Positions 34,001-40,712 of a stretch of 64,000 nt of DNA are shown here, piece by piece (the stretch's first letter is position 1; each line of letters opens with the position of its first letter). The DNA comes from UBA2334 sp964396895 (GTDB taxonomy: Bacteria; Pseudomonadota; Gammaproteobacteria; Burkholderiales; Burkholderiaceae_C), in contig CAYNGJ010000022.1 in assembly GCA_964396895.1 (NCBI GenBank), forward strand, positions 1 through 64,000, given 5' to 3'. A program made the translations under genes and the position numbers. Under the pieces are notes generated by a model, which saw nothing but the letters and a program-made list of their open reading frames with translations, did not search any database and was not told where the DNA came from.

Positions 34001-34191
34001 AACCGGAGGGGTGCCGGATCGACGGCCGACACATCGGACTCCCGGGCCTGCGCAGCGTCTGTCGCAAACCGCTTCAGGGCCTTGTTGGCCGAATCCAGCG
34101 ACTTGCGCAATTCGTCAAACACCCAGGCCAAGGGCCCCAGGTCGCTCGCTGGCGCGTCATCCAGATCGGGGGCGTGGCGGGTAGGTTGCAT
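28051..34191 (-). CDS. chpA: ChpA/PilL hybrid histidine kinase of the type IV pilus chemosensory system
   Basis: 2046 residues. Two clear Hpt phospho-acceptor sites are seen, H747 (RRAFHTLKGSSRM) and H1310 (NLHTLKGSARLAG), with degenerate Hpt-like segments at the N-terminus (QLHQVVGALDMVG) and near AWAHSLAGASAAVGF. A CheA-type dimerisation and ATPase region follows (LLRNCVGHGIETP, FADDGQGLDL, GMDVVRSEV), then a CheW-like domain and a receiver with D1972 (LTDIEMPRMDGF). It receives signals from PilJ via PilI and phosphorylates PilG and PilH, governing pilus extension, twitching and surface responses. Acidic, low-complexity linkers join the domains. It ends the pilG-H-I-J-chpA unit, 57 bp after pilJ. 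Confidence 0.95.
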   Translation of the reverse strand: MQPTRHAPDLDDAPASDLGPLAWVFDELRKSLDSANKALKRFATDAAQARESDVSAVDPAPLRLARTQLHQVVGALDMVGFHAPATVVRGMEAAVQRFLTRPALCTDAALAKVERAGFALVDYLEAVLNGKSLSPVALFSQYRDVQELAGAQRIHPADLWDAPSTGADAPMDLPAHAAPAQALVPGPAVRAQFDKYVLHVIKSQHPGAAAQLKQVCAGLAVGGGVPAQVAFWQLAAAYFEAIQHGLLPTDVYVKRAASRVLLQYSAQAQGSGDVSAALRHDLLFFAAQARQPDRVSTPWLDAVRQRHSLLSLPDIDYDQPTLGRFDPALLLQARKRIHAVKEGWALLTGGDTSKVKPVVDQFSLVSDSLQKILPAAHALGQALAKASEAVLKAQATPSPELGMEVATAVLFLEAVLQDMAPSDAVLTERMGLMAERVKRAQAKQPSLPLDGWMEELYRQVSDRHTMGSVVGELKVNLGELERGLDQFSRDPADKQPLLKVPQQLSQMRGVLSVLGLDHAAQTVSHMAVNVEDMLADEVDPDRAREAGTFSHLANNLSALSFLVDMLNYQPVLARKLFVFDTALGELKPLMGRTPSQASLPPSAQDKAAQQLSDSVEQVVQDVADGSADGVSLSELTQRLDVLANQADLSENPSLAQAARQAASTVAMQDPEAGAQALAGLMAAASAPVDSAPPIAPPAQADAVEDDLLDIFLEEARDVIQAARSAIATLSGEPSSQADMTTLRRAFHTLKGSSRMVGLSEFGEAAWAMEQVMNAWLAENKPVTVNLCALGDDAVGQLARWVDDIAAHTDRQWVKTPFCISAQAMRETGEYLPLVAASTGAVVHTDPAEPDWLADEDADGAAEPVLGDAVADAGSTGFPDTEVGDFRDVSGAIDAPSTSESADLLDIDFEALMALDAAEPEVTVDVPNDAASAAAEVGQSDEELLDWGFDPVEEDKALPQDMPDLDVPQAESVDSTFGVDEPLSDTEGLEPDTFDLSEAVVASDAPEQGMGQSLPVFELDFGEPASTEMPDQPLSFAADGGFVSAGEDVKVIGPLRIGVKLFNVYLNEADEWSRLLSHELGEWALEHQEHPVPESAAAWAHSLAGASAAVGFDALADLARALEHALDASCAHAQDGRMATATESALLVDAADDLRRLLHQFAAGFLKEPNPDILLALDDLAHGLSPGPDEGSAPIDLSDGWLLPSDDRQGSPLASPTPAVDAVSEDDTPLPEPEPEPELPIPSVQIPIATRGATAYVDDEFDAVDTLDADLFQIFEEEAQELLPRLGSALRQWVARPGNTSARVEVLRNLHTLKGSARLAGALRLGDMAHRMETQAERLGSDVTDSALVEPLLGSHDALVSRFEELRQPADVPVPNRTTTSAESLVEAPAVAVEAADGAGTLPPASQVLATTQLQMPMAKGSAAVAVRVRPELLDRLVNQTGEVMITRSRMEAELGQLRTSLNDLTGNLDRLRHQLRDIELQAESQMQSRMAQAKDADQTFDPLEFDRFTRVQELTRMMAESVSDVATVQRNLQRAVDATEDGLAAQARQTRELQRDLLRTRMVEFEGIADRLYRVVRQVSKETGKQVRLDIVGGTIEMDRAVLDRMTPAFEHLLRNCVGHGIETPAQRLAADKPEEGSIRIDLTQEGNDVSVVFADDGQGLDLAKIRTKARALGLIADTDQPSEAELAQLIFAPGLTTATEVTGLSGRGIGMDVVRSEVVGLGGRVEAVSVAGQGTRFRMVLPLTTAVTQVVMLRAGDFTLGVPSGLVEVVRRVPVADVAAAYDAGFLDVGGESVPFYWAGALLQTSRHSQQREGRTWPVVIFRSASQRVALHVDEVLGNQEVVVKNLGPQLSRLPGLAAMTVLASGVVALVYNPVALSAVYGAEVRRWLAQEVPQSALQGGMDSAASAEHLPVTASVAQAPLVLVVDDSITVRRVTQRLLVREGYRVAMAIDGLQALERLQQERPAVVLTDIEMPRMDGFDLVRNIRSDPRLADLPIVMITSRIAEKHREHARQLGVDHYLGKPYSEDELLGLLQHFCANPLVLG
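30481..30504. repeat. Hexanucleotide tandem repeat inside chpA
   Basis: Four units of GTTCGG/TTCGGG run in tandem and encode a Pro-Glu repeat (PEPEPEPE) in the linker before the Hpt domain of H1310. Being six bases long, changes in copy number would alter linker length without breaking the frame. Confidence 0.6.
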
Positions 34192-34248
34192 AAGGCGACG
34201 GCACCAAGGGTGTCAAGCGAGAACGGGTGTGGGCATTCGGCAAAAACC

Positions 34249-36495
34249 TCAAGAAATCTTGAATCGGGCCACCGATTGCCGCAGTTCCTCGGCCATGCGG
34301 GACAGCTCCCTGACCTGCTGGGCGGTGGAGCGCGTACCCTCGCCGGTTTGCTCCGTCACCGCAAAAATGTGCTGGATGTTGTCGGCCACCTCGTTGGCTG
34401 ATTCGGCTTCTCGGGAGGCGGAATCGGAAATCTGCTCAATGAGCAGCGCCAGTCGGCGTGACACGTTGTCGATTTCGGACAGGGCGGAGCCGGCGTTGTC
34501 CGACAGTTTGGCCCCTTCCACCACCCCCTGCGTGGAGCGCTCCATGGCCGCGACCGCGTCCTGGGTGTCGGTCTGAATGGCCTTCACCAGCGCCGCAATC
34601 TGCCGGGTGGCATCCGCCGAACGCTCCGCCAAGCGCTGCACTTCTTCAGCCACCACCGAGAAGCCTCGGCCCGCATCGCCCGCCGAGGCCGCTTGGATGG
34701 CCGCGTTCAGGGCCAGCACGTTGGTCTGTTCGGTGATGTCCGAAATCAGTTCGGTGATTTCACCAATTTCCTGCGACGACTCACCCAATCGCTTGATGCG
34801 TTTGGACGTTTCCTGAATTTGGTCCCGGATGGCATTCATGCCCCCGATGGCGTTTTGCACCGCGTCAAGTCCGGACTCCGCCGCTTGCAGCGATTGCCGC
34901 GCCACCAGGGCGGATTCCTGCGCCTGAGAAGACACCTGGTTGATGCGCTGCGCCATGTCCAGCACGGACTGGCCAGTTTCGCGAATCTCCCGCAACTGCT
35001 CGGCGGAGGTGGCCAACAGCTCGGTCGAGGTGTTTTCCACCTGGGTGGTCGTTTGCGCCACCCGAGCCGCCGTGTTTTGCACGTTGCCCACCAATGAACG
35101 AAGCTCTTCCACGGTGTAGTTCACCGAGTCGGCGATGGCACCGGTGATGTCCTCGGTCACGGTGGCCTCCTGCGTCAGGTCACCTTCGGCCACGTTCTGG
35201 AGTTCGTTCATGAGTCGCAAAATGGCGGCTTGGTTGGCGTCATTCACCCGCTTGGCTTCCTGCTCCAGGTCCACGGCCTGCAGGCGCTGCATTTCAGCGG
35301 CGCGCTGACGCTGGCGACTTTCTTGCAGTTGCACAAAGGCCAAACCACCCGCGCACAACAGCGCAAACAGCGCCGAGCCCAGCAGCATGATGAACTGCAC
35401 GCCACCCAGGCCTGACTGATCAGACAAGCTCGATTGCAGCTTTTCCAAACCCACACGCAACGGTTCGCTGTCGCCCACGATGACCGCCTGAGCTTCACGG
35501 GCCGCCACCAGTCCTTGCAGGTTGCCCAGAATGGCACTCGCTTCGGTGCGGGTGTTTTCGTACAAGGCCAACAAGGCCTGCAAACGTTCGCGCACCTGCG
35601 GGTCACCGGCGGCGCTCAGGCGCAGCTCGCTGCTGCCTTTGAGCAATCCGTTGGCGATTTCCTTAAAAGAATTCAAGTCTTTGCCCAGCAAAAACACAGC
35701 CTCGGGGCTCACCCCTTCCATGGTCAGGAATTCGTTGGCCGATTTACCGATGCGCTGGGTCAACATCACCAGCTGTCCGGATGCAGAAATTTCTGCCGCC
35801 GCCGCGTTCTGCTGCAGCTTGAGGGAGGAAACCGTTTCGGCAATCTCCAGCAAGTCGGACGACTGGCGGTTGATGGTGCGCAAGGCATCGCCCACTTGCA
35901 ACAACACTTTTTGCTGTCCCAGCACCACCGCAGCGTTCTTCTCGGCACGCTCCACCAGGGGGGTCAGCGCATCCAAATCGGCCGAAAAGCTTGCGGCCAG
36001 AGGCTGCAAGGCCATGCCTGCGTCCCCGTCCCGCAAACCTTTGAGGGTTTTGCCCAACACATTGCTGCTGTCTTTGACCTCGTCAAACGAACTGGCGCTG
36101 CCCACCAGGGCCTGCGACACACTCTTCGCCAAGCGCTGAGACTGCATCAACGCCTGCCCATTGGCCGCCACCTGAAGGCCCACCTTGTCGGCCTGTCCCA
36201 GGGTGATCACGGTCACGCCACCCAGCACCACCAAGCCCACCGCCAGCAAGACGGCCAGCGTGCGCTGGTGTTGTGCGGCACTGCGCTGCCCCAGCAAGGG
36301 CAAAGGCACCAAGCCCTGCTCCCCCAAGTCCAACCCCAGGCGGGTCTCACCCTCACCCACTGGGTGAGGCCTGCGACCGTCAGCCAGCACAGGCACACCG
36401 TCAACACCCACGTCGGTGGACGCCACCGAGTCATCGGGCGAATGCAGTTCGCCCCTCTTTCGAAACAGGTTCTGAAACTGGTCAAGCAGGGACAT
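34249..36495 (-). CDS. pilJ: PilJ, methyl-accepting chemoreceptor for type IV pilus signalling
   Basis: 748 residues. A Pro/Gly-poor cytoplasmic start leads to a transmembrane helix (AVLLAVGLVVLGGVTVITLG), a large periplasmic PilJ-type helical sensor, a second helix (FIMLLGSALFALLCAGGLA), a HAMP-like region and the signalling tip with ALNAAIQAASAGDAGRGFSV then AEEVQRLAERSADATRQIAA. It couples surface or pilin signals to ChpA. The ATG at 36495 follows GAGGTG; 33 bp separate it from pilI. Confidence 0.93.
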   Translation of the reverse strand: MSLLDQFQNLFRKRGELHSPDDSVASTDVGVDGVPVLADGRRPHPVGEGETRLGLDLGEQGLVPLPLLGQRSAAQHQRTLAVLLAVGLVVLGGVTVITLGQADKVGLQVAANGQALMQSQRLAKSVSQALVGSASSFDEVKDSSNVLGKTLKGLRDGDAGMALQPLAASFSADLDALTPLVERAEKNAAVVLGQQKVLLQVGDALRTINRQSSDLLEIAETVSSLKLQQNAAAAEISASGQLVMLTQRIGKSANEFLTMEGVSPEAVFLLGKDLNSFKEIANGLLKGSSELRLSAAGDPQVRERLQALLALYENTRTEASAILGNLQGLVAAREAQAVIVGDSEPLRVGLEKLQSSLSDQSGLGGVQFIMLLGSALFALLCAGGLAFVQLQESRQRQRAAEMQRLQAVDLEQEAKRVNDANQAAILRLMNELQNVAEGDLTQEATVTEDITGAIADSVNYTVEELRSLVGNVQNTAARVAQTTTQVENTSTELLATSAEQLREIRETGQSVLDMAQRINQVSSQAQESALVARQSLQAAESGLDAVQNAIGGMNAIRDQIQETSKRIKRLGESSQEIGEITELISDITEQTNVLALNAAIQAASAGDAGRGFSVVAEEVQRLAERSADATRQIAALVKAIQTDTQDAVAAMERSTQGVVEGAKLSDNAGSALSEIDNVSRRLALLIEQISDSASREAESANEVADNIQHIFAVTEQTGEGTRSTAQQVRELSRMAEELRQSVARFKIS

Positions 36496-36528
36496 GTCGC
36501 ACCTCAAAGAGCGTTGGCGCCATGGCCT

Positions 36529-37065
36529 TCAGGCCATCACGCTTAAAAATTCAGGCCATTCCACCAATACCTGGAGGTTCAACTCCTGCCATTGCTGTCC
36601 ATGGACATCGGTCAACCGTTGGGCAAACACCGGAGGACTGTCGTCGGGCCGGGGGTTGGCACCTGCAAACATGCTGGGACCACGCAAACCCACCAGCCTG
36701 TCCACCAGCAAGGCAGCGTTGACGCCCAGCGCCGCATTGAGAGCCACCACTTTGGCATCGACACCCGGGGCAGAACGGTCGTCCGCACCCAAGCCCAACA
36801 GCCTGGCCAGGTCCACCACACCCATCAGACCACCGCGCAAGGCCGACACCCCCAGAAACCACGGGGCGGTGTAGGGCACGGACTGGATGACGGGCAGAGG
36901 AAAAATCTCGCCCGCGTGAACCAATGGCAACAGCACACCCTGGCCGCGCAGCTCCACGGCCAACCAAGAGGCTTCCACCCCCGACCGCTTGGCTTGTGCG
37001 AGGCGCGACGCCAGTCGTTCCTGCAGGTTTTTGAGGGATTCACGCTGGGAAGTGGCCATGGGCAT
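36529..37065 (-). CDS. pilI: PilI, CheW-like coupling protein
   Basis: 178 residues of CheW fold. Segments LPLVHAGEIFPLPVIQSVPY and FLGVSALRGGLMGVVDLARL mark the family. It bridges PilJ and ChpA. Two possible starts (37065 and 37059) lie two codons apart. It lies 12 bp after pilH. Confidence 0.9.
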   Translation of the reverse strand: MPMATSQRESLKNLQERLASRLAQAKRSGVEASWLAVELRGQGVLLPLVHAGEIFPLPVIQSVPYTAPWFLGVSALRGGLMGVVDLARLLGLGADDRSAPGVDAKVVALNAALGVNAALLVDRLVGLRGPSMFAGANPRPDDSPPVFAQRLTDVHGQQWQELNLQVLVEWPEFLSVMA

Positions 37066-37077
37066 GCACCGGCTTGG

Positions 37078-37443
37078 TCAGCCCAAAGCCTCGATTTTGG
37101 ACAGCAGTTCTTTGCCGTCCACTGGCTTGGTCACGTAATCCCGTGCCCCCTGGCGCAAGCCCCAGACACGGTCGGTTTCTTGCACCTTGCTGGTGCACAT
37201 GATGATGGGGATGCCGGCGTATTGCGGGTCTTTGGTGATGGTGCGCGTCAGCTGGAAACCGTTTTGACCGGGCATGACCACGTCCATCAGGATGAGGTCT
37301 GGTTTGGCCTCTGCCAGGCATTTGAAAGCCTCGGCGGCGCTGTCGGCGGTGCGCACGTGGTAGCCATGGCGCATCAGCAGATCGGACAACACCATGAGTT
37401 CGGTCTTTGAATCGTCCACCACCAGAACGTGTTGAATGGGCAT
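37078..37443 (-). CDS. pilH: PilH, single-domain response regulator
   Basis: 121 residues, CheY-like: VLVVDDSKTELMVL, phospho-acceptor in DLILMDVVMPGQNGFQL, IIMCTSK and DYVTKPVDGKELL. The ATG overlaps the pilG stop by one base (TGATG). In known systems PilH balances PilG to control pilus retraction. Confidence 0.93.
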   Translation of the reverse strand: MPIQHVLVVDDSKTELMVLSDLLMRHGYHVRTADSAAEAFKCLAEAKPDLILMDVVMPGQNGFQLTRTITKDPQYAGIPIIMCTSKVQETDRVWGLRQGARDYVTKPVDGKELLSKIEALG

Positions 37444-37835
37444 CAGTTGGCTCCGTGTGTGGGCTGACCGTGCTGCATGACGGCCTGCAACAGTTGGTCT
37501 TTGGTGAAAGGTTTGGTCAGGTAATCCTGCGACCCGACCATGCGTCCGCGCGCCTTGTCGAATACCCCATCCTTGGACGACAGCATCACCACCGGCGTGT
37601 TGGCAAAGCGGGCGTTGCGTTTGATGATGGCGCAGGTCTGGTACCCGTCCAGCCTGGGCATCAGGATGTCGCAAAAAACCAAGTCTGGCTGGTAATCGCT
37701 GATTTTGGCCAGCGCGTCAAATCCGTCATCGGCCAGCAGCACTTCGTAGCCGCCCTGCTTGAGGAAGATTTCTGCGCTGCGCCGGATGGTGTTGCTGTCG
37801 TCCACCACCAAAATTTTGAGCGTCGTCTCATTCAC
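37443..37835 (-). CDS. pilG: PilG, single-domain response regulator
   Basis: 130 residues, CheY-like: ILVVDDSNTIRRSAEIFLKQ, phospho-acceptor in DLVFCDILMPRLDGYQ, VMLSSKDG and DYLTKPFTKDQLL. First pil gene of the chemosensory unit, 109 bp downstream of rubredoxin on the same strand. PilG drives pilus extension in characterised systems. Confidence 0.93.
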   Translation of the reverse strand: MNETTLKILVVDDSNTIRRSAEIFLKQGGYEVLLADDGFDALAKISDYQPDLVFCDILMPRLDGYQTCAIIKRNARFANTPVVMLSSKDGVFDKARGRMVGSQDYLTKPFTKDQLLQAVMQHGQPTHGAN

Positions 37836-37944
37836 GGCCTGTGTCCTTGGGCAAAACGGGGTTGGGGCTGCTCAATGGGCACAGGGCCCGCATGGTGGCC
37901 ACCACGCCTGACGATGGCCACACCAGCGCTGGGTGTTCCTCGCG

Positions 37945-38118
37945 TCAGATCTGGACCATTTCAAAGTCTTCTTTTCGTGCACCGCATTCGGGGCAAACCC
38001 AGTTCATGGGCACACTGGCCCATGCGGTGCCGGGCGCCAGGCCGTCGTCGGGGGCACCCGCTGCTTCGTCGTAAATCCACCCGCAAATGAGGCACATCCA
38101 AGTCTTGGGGTCAGTCAT
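37945..38118 (-). CDS. rubA: Rubredoxin
   Basis: 57 residues, full length for the family. One Fe is held by four Cys: C9 and C12 (MCLICGWIYDEAAG) and C42 and C45 (NWVCPECGARKEDFE). It is a small cytoplasmic electron carrier, for example for alkane hydroxylases or peroxide detoxification. It precedes pilG on the same strand, an arrangement common in betaproteobacteria, and is divergent from the thiD-like gene. Confidence 0.95.
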   Translation of the reverse strand: MTDPKTWMCLICGWIYDEAAGAPDDGLAPGTAWASVPMNWVCPECGARKEDFEMVQI

Positions 38119-38151
38119 GTCCAGCGATTGATTGGTCTTAGAATGAGGTTC

Positions 38152-38157
38152 ATTGTA
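38152..38157 (-). promoter_or_regulatory. Possible -10 box for rubA-pilGHIJ-chpA
   Basis: TACAAT on the minus strand, 34 bases upstream of the rubA ATG, in the sequence GGCTACAATG. A weak TTTCAC lies near the -35 position. Based on the motif alone. Confidence 0.35.
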
Positions 38158-38253
38158 GCCACAGCTCTTTGGTGAAACCCGCGCCTTCCGGCCTGCTGGG
38201 GTGGCTGCTCCACAACTGGGCCAGAAGCCTCCCGCACTCACCCGGTTCGACGC

Positions 38254-39186
38254 ATGACTCAGACTCCCCCCTCCCCCGACAACACCCCTGAAGACAGCAC
38301 CAGCCTGCCCTGCATCATGGTGTTCAACGCCAACGATCCCAGTGGGGTGGGCGGCCTGTCGGCCGACTTGACCACCATTGCATCGGCCTCGGGCTATGCG
38401 CTGCCCGTGGTCACGGGCACCTACATCCGAGACACCTCCGAAATCCGCAACCACGTGGCGTTTGACGAAGACGCGGTGGACGACCAGGCCCGTTGTGCGC
38501 TGGAAGACATCACGGTGTCGGCCTTCAAGGCGGGTTTTCTGGGCAGTCCCGACAACGTGAGCACGGTGGCCGAAATCGTCAGCGACTACCCCGAGGTGCC
38601 CTTGATCACCTACATGGGCGACCTGTCCTGGTGGGACGAGTTGTCCATTGACACCTACCTGGACGCCCTGAGCGAACTGCTGCTGCCCCAGACCACCGTG
38701 CTGGTGGGCAACCACAGCAGCCTGTGCCGCTGGCTGCTGCCCGACTGGGAGTCTGACCGGCCACCTGGCCCGCGCGACGTGGCCCGCGCCGCCGCCGAAC
38801 ACGGGGTGTCCTACACCCTGGTCACGGGCTTCAACGCACCCGACCAACACCTGGAAAGCCACCTCGCCACGCCCGAAAGTGTGCTGGCCACGGCCCGCTA
38901 TGAGCGTTTCGAGGCCACCTTCGCGGGGGCGGGCGAGACCCTGGCCGCCGCACTGACCGCCCTGCTGGCGGCAGGCGCCGACCTGCAAACCGCCGTGGCC
39001 GAAAGCCTGACCTACCTGGACCAGTGCCTGGACGCGGGTTTCCAACCCGGCATGGGCCATGCCGTGCCTGACCGCATGTTCTGGGCCCACGATGAAGACG
39101 AGGACGAAGACGACACCAACAGCCAGGCCGATGGGGAAGATCCCCCCCCTGCCATGGACTTCCCGCTGGACAACACCCGCCACTGA
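38254..39186 (+). CDS. ThiD-like (hydroxymethylpyrimidine kinase family) protein with altered active site
   Basis: 310 residues of the ribokinase/ThiD fold. It opens IMVFNANDPSGVGGLSADL, where canonical ThiD has GSDPSGGAGIQADL, and later reads KAGFLGSPDNV. The catalytic region that should be GTGC or GAGD is GAGE (225-228), so kinase chemistry may be changed or lost. The C-terminal tail is very acidic (HDEDEDEDD). No thiamine gene is adjacent; instead it sits between rubredoxin and hemL. A role in thiamine synthesis is therefore uncertain despite the fold. Confidence 0.75.
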   Translation: MTQTPPSPDNTPEDSTSLPCIMVFNANDPSGVGGLSADLTTIASASGYALPVVTGTYIRDTSEIRNHVAFDEDAVDDQARCALEDITVSAFKAGFLGSPDNVSTVAEIVSDYPEVPLITYMGDLSWWDELSIDTYLDALSELLLPQTTVLVGNHSSLCRWLLPDWESDRPPGPRDVARAAAEHGVSYTLVTGFNAPDQHLESHLATPESVLATARYERFEATFAGAGETLAAALTALLAAGADLQTAVAESLTYLDQCLDAGFQPGMGHAVPDRMFWAHDEDEDEDDTNSQADGEDPPPAMDFPLDNTRH

Positions 39187-39212
39187 GCCGCGCCGCCTGG
39201 ATCGGTCCAGGG

Positions 39213-39276
39213 TAAATTTTTTAAGCTTTTTTGCCTTCCATCGCTTTATTTCATTGATGTTGTAGCTATATTTTAA
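39213..39276 (+). repeat. Dispersed AT-rich intergenic repeat, copy 4, carrying the hemL promoter
   Basis: AATTTTTTAAGCTTTTTTGC, CCATCGCTTTATTTCATT and TGTAGCTATATTTTAAG follow in the same order as the copy at 23831. Its right end contains TATATT (39267-39272), followed by TTAAGA and the hemL ATG at 39279; no ribosome binding site is present. The repeat thus seems to supply the -10 box of a leaderless hemL transcript. Confidence 0.7.
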
Positions 39277-39278
39277 GA

Positions 39279-40580
39279 ATGACCAACACCGACCGCAACC
39301 AACAACTGTTTGACCGCGCCAAAGCCCTGATTCCCGGCGGCGTGAACTCGCCCGTGCGGGCCTTCAAAGCAGTGGGCGGCACGCCACGCTTTGTGCAGCG
39401 CGCGCAAGGCGCCTACTTTTGGGACGCCAACGACCAGCGCTACATCGACTACATCGGCTCCTGGGGGCCCATGATCCTGGGCCACGGCCACCCGGCCGTG
39501 CTGCAAGCCGTGCAAAACGCCTTGCTGCAAGGCTTCAGCTTTGGCGCACCCACCGAGCGCGAAGTGGAGCTGGCCGAAGAAATCATCAAACTGGTGCCCA
39601 GCCTGGACATGGTGCGCCTGGTCAGCTCGGGCACCGAGGCGGGCATGAGCGCCATCCGCCTGGCGCGGGGGGCCACGGGCCGCAAAAAAATCATCAAATT
39701 CGAGGGCTGCTACCACGGCCATGCCGATGCCCTGCTCGTCAAGGCAGGCTCAGGCTTGGCCACATTTGGCAATCCCACCAGCGCCGGTGTTCCGCCTGAG
39801 GTGGTTCAGCACACCCTGGTGCTGGAGTACAACAACATCGAACAGCTGGAGGCCTGCTTTGCCCAGCATGGCCCCGACGTGGCCACCCTGATGATCGAGC
39901 CCATTGCGGGCAACATGAACTTTGTGCGCGCCTCCGTGCCCTTCATGACGCGCTGCCGCGAGTTGTGTACGCAACACGGCGCGTTGCTGGCCTTTGACGA
40001 GGTGATGACGGGCTTTCGCGTGGGCCCAGGTAGCGCCCAGGGCGTGTACGCGAACCTGATTCCGGGTTTTGAGCCCGACATGACGGTCATGGGCAAGGTC
40101 ATTGGCGGCGGCATGCCACTGGCGGCCTTCGGAGCCAAGCGCACCGTGATGGAACAACTCGCCCCGCTGGGCGCGGTGTACCAGGCAGGCACCCTCAGCG
40201 GCAACCCCGTGGCCACGGCCTGCGGTTTGGCCACGCTGAAAGAAATCCAAAAACCCGGCTTTTATGAAGCCCTGAGCGCTCGCACCCAACAGCTGACCAG
40301 CGGCCTACAAGCCGCAGCCGATGCCGCAGGCGTGCCCTTTGCCACCGACAGCCAGGGCGGCATGTTCGGCTTCTTTCTGATGGACAGCCTGCCGCAGAAC
40401 TACGCCACGGTTATGAAGACGGACAACGCCCGCTTCAACACCTTCTTCCACGGCATGCTGGATAGGGGCGTTTACTTCGCCCCGGCGCTGTACGAGGCCA
40501 GCTTCATGAGCGCGGCGCACACCGAGGCCGACGTGCAAGCCACCGTGGCCGCCGCTGCCGAGGTGTTCCGGCAACTGTGA
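39279..40580 (+). CDS. hemL: Glutamate-1-semialdehyde 2,1-aminomutase
   Basis: 433 residues, PLP enzyme of the C5 route to 5-aminolevulinate and haem. Characteristic segments are ALIPGGVNSPVRAFKAVGG, LVSSGTEAGMSAIRLARG, FDEVMTGFRVG, the PLP Lys in VMGKVIGGGMPLAAFG and AGTLSGNPVATACGL. Full length. Its start codon abuts the dispersed repeat. HemL links the window's several haem proteins to their cofactor supply. Confidence 0.97.
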   Translation: MTNTDRNQQLFDRAKALIPGGVNSPVRAFKAVGGTPRFVQRAQGAYFWDANDQRYIDYIGSWGPMILGHGHPAVLQAVQNALLQGFSFGAPTEREVELAEEIIKLVPSLDMVRLVSSGTEAGMSAIRLARGATGRKKIIKFEGCYHGHADALLVKAGSGLATFGNPTSAGVPPEVVQHTLVLEYNNIEQLEACFAQHGPDVATLMIEPIAGNMNFVRASVPFMTRCRELCTQHGALLAFDEVMTGFRVGPGSAQGVYANLIPGFEPDMTVMGKVIGGGMPLAAFGAKRTVMEQLAPLGAVYQAGTLSGNPVATACGLATLKEIQKPGFYEALSARTQQLTSGLQAAADAAGVPFATDSQGGMFGFFLMDSLPQNYATVMKTDNARFNTFFHGMLDRGVYFAPALYEASFMSAAHTEADVQATVAAAAEVFRQL

Positions 40581-40712
40581 CCCTGTGTGCCCGCCCTGCG
40601 GGTGCATGGTCAGTGCCTTGAGATCCTGCCACGGGCACGATGGGTCTACACTGTGTCCGCATGGGCGCACGCACTTCCGCCAGGTGCGCCGACCACCGCA
40701 GGAGTGACGGCC

